Shown here piece after piece: positions 11,921 through 21,700 of a stretch of DNA of 64,000 bases. Numbering within the stretch: the first letter of the stretch is position 1; every line of letters starts with the position of its first letter. This DNA is from Dactylorhiza incarnata (taxonomy: Eukaryota > Streptophyta > Magnoliopsida > Asparagales > Orchidaceae). The translations under genes were made by a program, and so were the position numbers. The notes under the pieces were generated by a model. The model saw nothing but the letters and a program-made list of their open reading frames with translations. It was not told the DNA's origin and searched no databases. The DNA lies in contig JAWHQI010000268.1 of the NCBI GenBank assembly GCA_033032865.1, forward strand, positions 1,426,001-1,490,000, given 5' to 3'.

Positions 11921-11922
11921 AA

Positions 11923-13210
11923 TGTTGGATCTGATGGCGTCCTTAGAGGGGGGGGGGGGGGGGGGGGGTGAATAAGGGGTTTACTGTTTTTAAGATAAAC
12001 TGACAGATTTTAATGAAACAGAAAACTTTTTAGCACGGTTGCTAACGCCTGGCGTTGACTAGTTAACGTCTGGCGTTATCCCTCCAGAAAATACTTTGGC
12101 AAAAATAAACAAAGTGATTTTACTTGCACAATCTCAAATGAAATACAATTCCAGAAAATAGAGATAATGAAAATGAATATTATATTTCAAAATGAATTAC
12201 AAAGATAATATTTCAATAACGCTTGAAATAGATGCGACAAGATAAAAATCACTCTTTGTTCTTTCACCGGTCCTTCTCCCAAGGACCGGTTGGTTATAGC
12301 CTATCTATCCCTATATAAAAGCTTCTAGCCACCCCCTAGATCTATCCTAGAACTAGTCGCCACGCACAAGGCGGCGAATTTCCCCCTAAACCAAACAAGG
12401 CCTAGTCGCCACATGCAAGGCGACGATTTCACTACGGTTACAAGTAAATGAAAAGATAAAGATAAAAATCAGAATAAAAGACTCCCTATATTGAAGAGCG
12501 CTGAAGGAGATGTTGAAGACACGCTTTGATCATCATCGGAGTTGAAGCGAGCGTCCTTCTTCAAATTGACCGTTGCAAATCTCCTTCTCACTCTTGTTCC
12601 TCAATGGTGGTGTTGGGAGTTCTCTCTAAATTCGGGGATGAAAATGCTCTCTCAGAAGATTGGAGTGAAGACTTCAAGGAATTCTCTTTTGAGCAACGAA
12701 ATCAGGTCTTTAAATAGACACTGGAGCTAACGCCTGGCGTTAGCGTTAACGCCAACGTTAAGCATCGTGTCTGGCAGTTGCTGAAGTCGTGCAAAACATC
12801 AGGATCGTGGCAGATCGTGGAACGAATTTCGTCGAACGAAATTCGTCGAACGGAATCTCATTTCGTCGAACTCAATTTCGTCGAACACATTTAGTCGTGC
12901 GGCAGCTCATTCGTCGAACGTCTAACGCCCAGCGTTAAGTCCTAACGCCTGGCGTTGTCTCTGGCGTTCTCGACCGATTCCTTCTCAACGGCATTTCATC
13001 TCAACGGATTCTTTTCTCGACGAATGTTAACGCGGGGCGTTAACTACTAACGCGGGGTGTTAGCTCTTTTTTCCAGAGAATCCTCATCAAACATCTTGTT
13101 CATAGGGTTATTTAACAATAGTACCTGCACATTTATAAACACAAACAAGATCAAATACATATGTGATTTATTATTCTCAAACTAAGAGATGTGGAACACA
13201 AGCTCCAACA
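11923..13210 (-). repeat. 5' LTR of the SIRE-like element (1288 bp)
   Basis: On the plus strand it starts TGTTGG and ends CCAACA, a perfect 6-bp terminal inversion. The flank at 13211-13215 is GGTTA; the matching left TSD is not in the window. The LTR holds a 21-G run (11948-11968), repeated palindromes of the TAACGCCTGGCGTTA type (near 12053, 12725, 12920-12960 and 13027-13065) and tandem TTCGTCGAACGAAA units (12825-12915). No retained 3' LTR was found to compare with it. Confidence 0.85.
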
Positions 13211-13669
13211 GGTTATTGCATGCATGTATGCATAAAATCTCCTCCCAAAATTTTGAATGCATACTATAATTCCTTTCGCGCTCTATGTTAGGTTTGCCCT
13301 AGTATTGAATTAAGCTCATGAGTCTAGTACCATCACCATATATACTTAGCAATTTATTAAATTATTTCATTATCAATCATTTTCAAAGTATGAATTATTA
13401 AATGTCTCCTAGTTGCGCATGCATGCATGCATGAATTTAAAGTATCTCAACTAGATCTTGTGCAATCTCGGAGAGAGCTTTATAGTTAAAACCCCAAATA
13501 TGTAACCCCACAAAATAATAACAATAATAATAATAATAAGTAAATCAAGATATTCTGAGAAGTTTTGGTAGCGCGCACATAAATGATATACTAGTAAAGA
13601 AATGGCAAAAAGACTATTTCAGTCCTAATATTTTGATATTTTTTGGAAATCAATCTCATACTTTTTTAT

Positions 13670-14006
13670 AGGTGATTGTTAACCGCAACTCAATTTTGGC
13701 TTGTGGCACCCCCAGTGTTAACCGTAAAACAGAAATTTGAATTTTAATAATCGCAACCCGATATTTGGCTTGCCGCAACCCGAATTTTAATATGAAGAAT
13801 AAAATTATTATTGGAGTTTTTATTGCTAACATAATATGTAAAATGAGATTTCTACACAGTCTGCTATATAAAAGGAGAGAAATCTCATTCTACATAGCGA
13901 GAAATAGGGTTTTAAAATCCGGATTGCGATTAAACAAAAAAAATAAGTGATGTTTTTAAAATTTTGAAGTGCCAATAGCTAAATACGGGTTGTGGTTAAC
14001 AAGCGT
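13670..14006. mobile_element. Foldback MITE, copy in segment 1
   Basis: The ends read AGGTGATTGTTAACCGCAAC and GGTTGTGGTTAACAAGCG, imperfect inverted repeats of the same element as at 16366-16702. An internal hairpin (GAGATTTCT ... AGAAATCTC) is visible near 13845-13890. It is about 337 bp, non-coding, and interrupts the inverted-repeat arm of the larger segment. Confidence 0.7.
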
Positions 14007-15089
14007 TTTTTTTATATGATTTCAGTCCTTGTACTTTATTAAATAACTGAACTAAGTCCCTTTCAACCATCTTCTGTTAATTGCATAGTATTAAAACATT
14101 GAAAGTATGATTTTTTGTAAATTATCGGCCTTCTTCTTCCCTAAAATCGGCAGCTCTATCTTCAGTCCATCCATCATAGATAAACTGACCTAGACAGAAA
14201 AAAATATGCCGGCGCGAAGGAGAACATCGGAACCATTGGGGCCGGCGTGAGAGCGATGCAAGAAAACTAGAGTTCGAGAGGATATGACAGCAAACGACGA
14301 CGAGGTGCAAGAGATCGAGGGTGCTTTTCAAAATTCTCAAGCGAAACGCCAAAACAAAGTATCTACGATGATACAAAATGGGCGGCTCCACTGAACAGAA
14401 AATAATCAAGCAGAGAGTTTAAGAGAGGAAATTTGCACATTAGATGATCAGACATGAGATTATGGCTCTGTTTGGAGCACCTTTTTTTTATTCAAAGAGT
14501 TCTATTCGTACAACTAAAGCTATTTTTTAGGCTCTGTTTGGGCAGCTTTTTCTATTCAAAGAGTTCTATTCGAACAACTGAAAGTATTTTTTAATTATTT
14601 GAATGAACAGCTTTTTCAAAAAAACTTCTTAAAATAAGCCGTTTTAGAGTCTCTTTAAGAAGGAAAATACTTAGGTACATGTAACGTTTCTAAAAGAAGG
14701 TGCGCAAATTGTATTTGTAGGCTAAAATATAGTGTTTTTTTTAAAATAAATTACAGAATATTAATTTACATATTTTTATGATCATTTTAAGATCTCATAT
14801 GTATATGTTACAGTTTAAAAATACACGCAAAGTGATTTTTTTAAATACAGTTACAGTTGTAAATTACATATATTTTTAGGACTGTAACTATAACTATGAA
14901 TACAGTTACAGTCGCAATTTCAACTAAAAATACTGTCCCGTACCATCCTATAGGAACGTTACGCGTACAGAAAATTTTCTCCTTTAAGAAGCAAGTCCAA
15001 CATAGCTTTTAAAAACCGTTTTTTTTTTCTGTTTTTAGTTTTTTTCTCTTTTATTAACTCAATCTCGCTACAAATTAACCACATCAACA

Positions 15090-15830
15090 TTTTCGTCCGA
15101 GCGCGCATTTTCGGTCGGACACTCGTTTTCGGCCGGGTACTCATTTTTTGCCCGAGCGGTCATTTTTTTGCCCGGGCGCTCGTTATTTTCACCCGGGCGC
15201 ACATGTTTCACCCGGGCATCCATTTTTCGCCCGGGCGCGCGTTTTTCGCCAGGGCGCCCGATTTTCGCCCGATCGGCTATTCTTCGCTCGGGCAAGCTTT
15301 TTTCGCCTGGGCATGCGTTTTTCACCCGGGCAGCCATTTTTTGCTCGGGCGCGCGTTTTTCTCCCGAGCGGCCGTTTTTTCGCTCGGGCGGCCGTTTTTT
15401 TCGCCCGAGCGTGCTTTTTTCGCTCGGGCGGTCATTTTTTTGCTCGGTCACGCATTTTTTGCTCGATCACGCGTTTTTTGCCCGGGTTGTTGTTTTTTCG
15501 CCAGGGCACGCATTTTTCGCCCGTGCGGCCATTTTTCGCCCGGGCGTCCGTTTTTTCGCCCGGGCGGTCGTTTTTTCGCTCGGTCACGCATTTTTCGCCG
15601 GGGTGGCTGTTTTTCTGTCATGGCACACATTTTTTGCCCGGGCGGCCGTTTTTCGCCTGGGAGGCCGTTGTTCGCCCCGGAGGCCATTTTTTTCGCTCTG
15701 GCGCCCGTTTTTCGCCCATGTGGTCGTTTTTTTTGCCCGAACGATCATTTTTCGACTGGGTTCTATTTTTCGCCCGACCATCCGTTTTCTGTCTGGGCGG
15801 CCGTTTTTTGCCCGAGCGACTATTTTTACT
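15090..15830. repeat. GC-rich minisatellite with T-run spacers, copy 1
   Basis: Roughly 35 degenerate units of about 20-22 bp alternate a core related to CGCCCGGGCGGCCG with a run of four to eight T. The core CGCCCGGGCG is its own reverse complement. Because stops are rare in this composition, several plus and minus frames stay open for 200-260 codons at once (Phe-Phe-Ala-Arg-type repeats). That is a by-product of the repeat and not evidence for a protein. Confidence 0.9.
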
Positions 15831-15910
15831 AGTGGACCATCCAATTAGTATAATAATCCAACAAACTTCCATCAAATTAGTTACTAGTGGACCATCCAAC
15901 GGTCAGAAGT

Positions 15911-16777
15911 GGGTTATTGCATGCATGTATGCATAAAAATCTCCTCCCAAAATTTTGAATGCATACTATAATTCCTATCACGCTCTGTGTAGTTTGCCCT
16001 AGTATTGAATTAAGCTCACGAGTCTAGCACCATCACCATATATACTTAGCAATTTATTAAATTATTTCATTATCAATCATTTTCAAATTGTGAATTATTA
16101 AATGTCTCCTAGTTGCGCATGCATGCATGCATGAATTTATAGTATCTCAACTAGATCTTGTGCAATCTCGGAGAGAGCTTTATAATTAAAACCCCAAATA
16201 TGTAACCCCGCAAAATAATAACAATAATAATAATAAGTAAATCAAGATATTCTGAGAAGTTTTGGTAGCGCGCACATAAATGATATACTAGTAAAGAAAT
16301 GGGAAAAAGACTATTTCAGTCCTTATATTTTGATATCTTTTGGAAATCAATCTTATACTTTTTTTAAGGCGATTGTTAACCGCAACTCGATTTTCGCTTG
16401 TGGCACCCCAATGTTTACCGCAAAACAGAAAATTGAACTTTTTTAACCGCAATCCGATATTTGGCTTGCCGCAACCCGAATTTTAATATGAAGAATAAAA
16501 TTATTATTGGGGTTTTATTGCTATTATAATATGTAAAATGAGATTTCTACATAGCCGGCTATATATAAAAGGAGAGAAATCTCATTCTATATAGCGAGGA
16601 CTATGATTTTAAGATCCGGGTTGCGATTAAAAATAACAAGTGGTGTTTTTAAAAAAATTTGGGATGCGAATAGCTAAATATGTTACGGTTAACAATCGCC
16701 TTTTTATATGATTTCAGACCTTATATTTTATTAAATAACTGAATTGAGTCCCTTTCAGCCATCTTCTGTTAATTGCA
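15911..16777. repeat. Duplicated segment, copy 2, left part
   Basis: Alignable with 13211-14095 throughout, with small indels. It is cut at 16777 by the plus-strand copia element and resumes at 44838. It contains the second MITE. Confidence 0.85.
16366..16702. mobile_element. Foldback MITE with perfect 17-bp terminal inverted repeats
   Basis: The ends AAGGCGATTGTTAACCG (16366-16382) and CGGTTAACAATCGCCTT (16686-16702) are exact reverse complements. The 337-bp interior has a second hairpin (GAGATTTCTAC ... GAAATCTCATT) and no ORF. It lies inside the left inverted arm of the larger segment at the same place as the copy at 13670, so it was there before the segment duplicated. The superfamily is not assigned. 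Confidence 0.8.
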
Positions 16778-16938
16778 TGTTAATGTGTATTAAAAATGTC
16801 CTGTCGTGTCAAGACCGACTCAGAATAGCCTAACGAGTTCGTGTCACACTAGGACTCGGTCCTATGCTGGAAGTACTATTTATATCCCATTACAAACTTG
16901 ATGGGTATGGTAGAATACTTTGAGCAAGCCCTTCTACA
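16778..16938 (+). repeat. 5' LTR of the plus copia element
   Basis: 161 bp, TG...CA, with a TATTTATATCC stretch at about 16879-16889 that may serve as its TATA region. It carries ATTACAAACTTGATG, a one-base variant of a motif repeated in the element's 3' region. Confidence 0.93.
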
Positions 16939-17784
16939 TTCTCAAAGTAAGAAAGCGCTGCTTAGGGTTTCGTTCGCTGGTGTTTCCGCCGCTCTCGCGA
17001 TCAACTCCTCCCGTTCACGTTTCTACTACTGCGCCGCTAAAATCCCGTTCTCCGGTGTTCTCCTTCCTTTTCTCTCGTTCTGCGCCGATCGAGAATAGGA
17101 GAGGAAATCCCTGATCGCCGTTGGTTCTCCCGTGCTCGTTCCTGGAGGTCGATCGGAGGAGGGAAAAACGCCGGTGTGAAGAAATCAACTCCCATCTTCT
17201 CGATTTCCTGCGTTTTTCGTTCTCGCGCCGATCCTCGCTCGTCGCTGTGGCTTCCCGACGTTCTCCTGTTCTTGTCGCAGATCAAGAACAAACAGAGCAC
17301 ATCGCTTCCTTGCGTTTTCGTTATCTGTTGTTGCCGATCGGGAGGAGAATCGTTGCTTGTCTTTGCGATATAGCCTTTGCACCGCCCGAGATTTTTTTTT
17401 TGGGTGGGTGTTCTACCCGGCTACTGTCGCAGATCTGAGGAAGAGGTTGGAGCCGTCTCTTCTCATTGCCAGTCCAGATCGATCTATCTTCTGATTTCAG
17501 ATCTAAGGAAGATCTAGTCAAAAATTGATTGTAGGAGGAGATCCTGTCTTGCCGAGATTCACACGACATTGTTTTTGGAGATAAAAGTCATTTTTTGGAT
17601 CTTCTTTTGGTTGAGTAAGGGGTGCATCTGTGGAGTTCTGTTTCCCGGACATAGTCTTTGGCGACTGTTCTCAGCCTGAGAGGAGTAGAATCAAACAGTA
17701 TTGGATTGGATCCGAAGACCGCGCCTCGTCTCTGCGCAGCTCAGGTGATTTCTTTTCAGTTTTTCGGTCTATTACTTTAGCGAG
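16939..17784 (+). other. 5' leader of the plus copia element
   Basis: About 850 bases between LTR and gag, GC-richer than its surroundings, with many short overlapping ORFs in both strands that lack family features. It begins TTCTCAAAGT; the relative at 57861 begins TTCTCGAAGT on its own strand. The standard initiator-Met primer-binding sequence is not present at this position, so the primer may be different. Confidence 0.7.
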
Positions 17785-18703
17785 ATGCCGAAGGTTACAT
17801 CCTACGACATCGTCAAGCTCCAGTCGTTCGATCTCTCCGACTTCCATGCTTGGAGACTGCATGTCCAACTTGGAATGAAGGAACGAGAGATTTTCTACAC
17901 TGTTTTGAGTGATTTCGACACAACCGAAGAGGACGTGGATGATTATCAGTGGAGAAAAGACGAAGAATTCTGTAGAGATCGACTACCTCCTTAATTCACT
18001 TAACCCTAGACTCGCCTTGACCTACAGCGGTTATAAAACCGCAAATGAGATTTGGGACCTCTTAAATGCGAACTTCCAGAAGGAAGAGGGATTGTCGAGG
18101 ACTCTCCTCGGAGAGAGATTCTTTAATATGAAATTTAATTTAAACTCGACAATCACCTCCCAAATAATTGAACTGGAGGGCCTGCGTCAGAAGTTGGAGG
18201 ACGATAAGTCCGGTATCTCTGATAATCTCTTTGTGTGTTCAATTTTAAACAAGCTACCTCCTGAGTGGTCGACCTTCAAGACTGAAATGCATAGACTGAA
18301 GGAAAAGATCACACTCGATGAACTCAAAAGGTTCATTCATATCAAGGATCAAAATATTGCCGGAAAGAGACAAGAACAAGGTGCTCAGTTCTCACAGACT
18401 GTCAACTTTGTGTCTCGGCCCAGCAAGCCTCGCAGGAAGCCACCAGCACCTAAGATTGAAGTCACTACACAGATTGGGCCTAAAAAGACCTCTTTCAATA
18501 AGAAGAGGGGCAAGTGCCACAACTGTGGTAAGTGGGGACATTGGGCGGCTGATTGCAAGGCTCCAAAGAAGCTTAAGGAGGAAGCCACACAAAATGTGAT
18601 GAACATGCTGGCAGATGCTTCAGATCCCAAGTCCTTCGTGGCTATGATCGGGAGCAGTCACCGCAGTTCGTCTGCTGAGTGGTGGCTGGATAGCGGTGCT
18701 ACC
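17785..18703 (+). pseudogene. Copia gag and protease start, frameshifted
   Basis: The ATG at 17785 opens a gag (MPKVTSYDIVKLQSF) that aligns well with the gag of the minus copia. The frame breaks near 17975-17990, where four extra bases appear to sit between the CRD and YLLN codons, and resumes one frame over. The remainder has the capsid region, a basic linker and the knuckle CHNCGKWGHWAADC, then the protease active site DSGA in WWLDSGATC. The reading frame is cut at 18703 by the gypsy insertion. Gag would build the virus-like particle and the protease would process the polyprotein. Confidence 0.88.
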
Positions 18704-21700
18704 TGTAAGATCCCTTCCCCGCTCCCGGGGCCAAGCGGACCTTATGCCCAGAACCGACGCATTGCGGTGACTTCCAACACACGGGTTGGGCTACACCACG
18801 CATCGTCGACCCTGCCGGCTACGATCATAGTGCGAGCGATAGTAAAAGTGAGTACAAGAGTGAGTACAAACTAAGCAAAAGGAGTCCACAAATCACATTC
18901 CAATATATATCAAAAGCTAATCAAAACGATATATATATAAGTCCGAGCATGAAAATAGAGAGTACATAAATGAAAGGGCTTAAGCCCGGTACATCATGAA
19001 ACAAATCTCTCACATCCTCTCTACATGCGGAAGCTATTTCAACATCACTCATCACTAACACTCAAAATGTAATCCACTTGATGTCTCGTGGCCGCTAGCC
19101 GCTGCGTCGCTGTTTGCTCAGGTCCTGCCCTCGTCTCCTGCGGTGCGTGCGACAACTCCGTCTCCTCGGAATCCTAGATTGTTTTGCGGCCCCAATGCAA
19201 ACCGTCAGTCAAAAATGACCGAGCTCGCTAGGTCCCTTCCTCCTCCTGCGACTCCTAGGTACCGCGCGGGAGGAAGAAGCGGGGGACGAGCAAGGAACAA
19301 GCAGGTGATAGGGAAAGTAAACTAGCATATACACAATTTCTAAGCTACATAAGTGTAAAAAGGGCTAATCTAATCATGTATAAGCATGAGTATAAATAAG
19401 GTGCACAGCTGTAAATAAACAGTAAGTAAAGCAGGTAAAGCAAAGCAGTAAGAACAGTAGCGACAAGTAATCAAACTCGTACCCTAACTTATATGTGCCC
19501 ATACAAACTTATAAGTTAGGATTTCCAGGAATTATAACTCATCATATAAAAGAGCCCTCACTAATTTATATGATGAGGATCCGCAAGTGCGTATGCTATG
19601 CTTATGCTATGAATGATTATGCAATGAACTCACACACATGACTCTGTGCACACAGACCTTTGTAGTTCCCTCTATTTGAGAGGAAGCCAACCTCTCGGGT
19701 ACCAACCGCTGTGACACACAGTGGTAGCGGACCGGGCTGTCCACTCCTAGGCGGGTATACACTCTACCAGGCCTAGACCGCACGTACGCCTCGACGCTAA
19801 ACAACCGCGGAGCTCTGCGTACTCTTTGCTGGAGTCCACCAGACTGTGAGCCAAGTGAGAGGTGTCTTCGGGGAACTGTCGTCCCGACACGCAGCCAAGC
19901 TGGCCCCTTAGACCCCTACACACCCGCTAAGTCAACGTACCGCAGTCGGAGTGACGACCTGCCTAGTACCGAAGACCTGCCACATTTCTGAGAAAGTTAC
20001 CGGGATAATCATCCCCTCGAGGTTCTCGCTCGTCTAACCGTGCACTACAATCCTGCCACTCCCGCAACTGGGAGGAGATACATAAATCCAATCTTACCCT
20101 ACTATGGCTACTCTTGCCTACTTTAATTGTTATTGCAATTTAGGGTTAATCTTGGACTTCCCGAGGTACATCCGGTGAAGGGCCCCTAACGCTACTACAG
20201 ATCAATGGGCTCAACCCCACCATCCTCTTCAGGACAATTACTTTAGTCGGTGATTAACATTTGGTTCACCCTCATTATTTCATATACTTAGAGTGATTTA
20301 GCTCAACACCCGTCCCACCCAAATGGGTTGGACGTACCTCCATTCCTCCTACGTTGACTCTATCACAACCTCACAACTAACCCTAGGATTGACCCTCCTT
20401 GAATCCTTGTGTGCTATAACTCAATTACTGATTGTATACAACTTCTAAACACTACTTAGTGGTCTGAATTGTCTAAAACTCAAAATTCTGTTTTTAATAA
20501 ACGCAGACCACTAATTTGAACTAACCATCAACCCCATAAGGGAACCCTTCTAAAAGTCATCACCAAGTTCTCTAATAATTATCCTAGGCTCTCACTGACC
20601 TTAGTAAAGTATGTTCCAATTTCAATAATTTTCCTTATTAAATTGGTATTTAATATAATTTTAAGTAGTTAAGGCCTTAAGTCACATTACACATGAACTA
20701 CCCTCAAAATGCTTCTTCATGCTTCATGAGAATTATCAGTAAGATAATATTCCATATCATGGTGGTTCACTGAGTATCATGACCCTAGGATGTCATTGGG
20801 CCTACTAAATCATCATAATTGTATAAATATCAAAATGCCACTATAATTAGGAAAAATAGTAATTCACTTCTAAAAAATCTACAAAAAATACCAAGTGTCC
20901 AATTAAGGACCTGGAGTCCACTTCCAAAAGATTGTGTCATTACCATGTGTTTTGATATTTTAAAAATGATTAAACATCCCAAGGTGGCAATTATCAATTT
21001 CTACATGAGGTACAAGAAATAAAATTCAACAAGCTTCCAAACAATTATCATGAGCATATATTAACCTAAAACTACAGATAACCAAGTATCACATCATTGC
21101 CCCATGATTTGATATTTTAAAAAGATTTAATACTCAAGGGGTGTAAATTCCAATTTCTACATGAGGTACAAGAAATAGAATTCAACAAGCTTCCAAACAA
21201 TTATCATGGGCATATATTGACCTAAGACTATAGGTAACCAAGTATCATATCATAGCCCCATGATTTGATATTGTAAAAGATTAAATTCCCTTAAGCTATC
21301 AATCACTTAAAACTTCCTATACAAGGAATAATGCTTCCATAACTCATAACAAAATTACCATAGCCTTATTTCACCCTAATACAGCCACTGATAGTATGTC
21401 AAAGTCATACAAGGTCATATGACCTTGCATTTTATTTTATTAAGGAAAAGGTGGCAATTTCATTTATTAAGGAGAAAAGTACTTATATGCCTCTAACAAT
21501 TCTCATGATGATTATCCTAGCCCTATAACACTATTCCCTACCTACGGATGAAGTTTGGTTGTCTAAATATGTGTTTAGGTCCTAGTTGCTTCATTGAGGC
21601 CCAAAAGGGCAATTAAGCAAATTTAGAGGTATGGGCTAGGGTTTTTGGTCTCCATTGCTCCAATCACCCATTGATGATGAGCAAGGCCCTACACAATCCC

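Larger units (their letters stand above)
5038..13210 (-). mobile_element. SIRE/Maximus-like Ty1/copia element, truncated and interrupted
   Basis: On the minus strand the order is 5' LTR (11923-13210), primer-binding site (11905-11920), gag with a CCHC knuckle and coiled coil, protease, integrase, reverse transcriptase and RNase H (ending 6243), then a long AT-rich 3' region. Copia order (integrase before reverse transcriptase), a gag with a long coiled-coil C-terminal part, and a protease reading WYLDSGCSKHMTG point to the SIRE/Maximus lineage. The 3' LTR is absent: sequence homologous to 11923-13210 is not seen before the Tat-like element at 5037, which presumably inserted here. Every module contains frameshifts or stops, so the element is inactive. 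A solo LTR is inserted at 7936-8593. Confidence 0.85.
13211..15910. repeat. Duplicated segment, copy 1 (non-autonomous element plus flank)
   Basis: It starts GGTTATTGCATGCATGTATG directly after the SIRE-like LTR. The same sequence restarts at 15911, and its continuation is found at 16777 joined to 44838 once the plus copia element is removed. The copy contains a terminal-repeat-like part (about 13606-14090, with a MITE inside), a 300-bp stretch with a 95-codon open frame that is not conserved in copy 2, an AT-rich stretch and the minisatellite. It ends with a 55-bp-spaced duplication of ACTAGTGGACCATCCAA (15828 and 15883). I see no transposase. Confidence 0.8.

Noticed and set aside
14122..14409. 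95-codon minus-strand ORF also present at 44874-45161
   Set aside because: The two copies agree at both ends but their middles are in different frames because of small indels, which is not how a conserved protein diverges.
15148..15936. Overlapping ORFs of 209-262 codons on the plus strand and 79-127 on the minus strand, all Arg/Phe/Pro-rich
   Set aside because: They run through the minisatellite in several frames at once. The open frames follow from the stop-poor repeat composition, and the matching array at 45786-46649 gives a different set.
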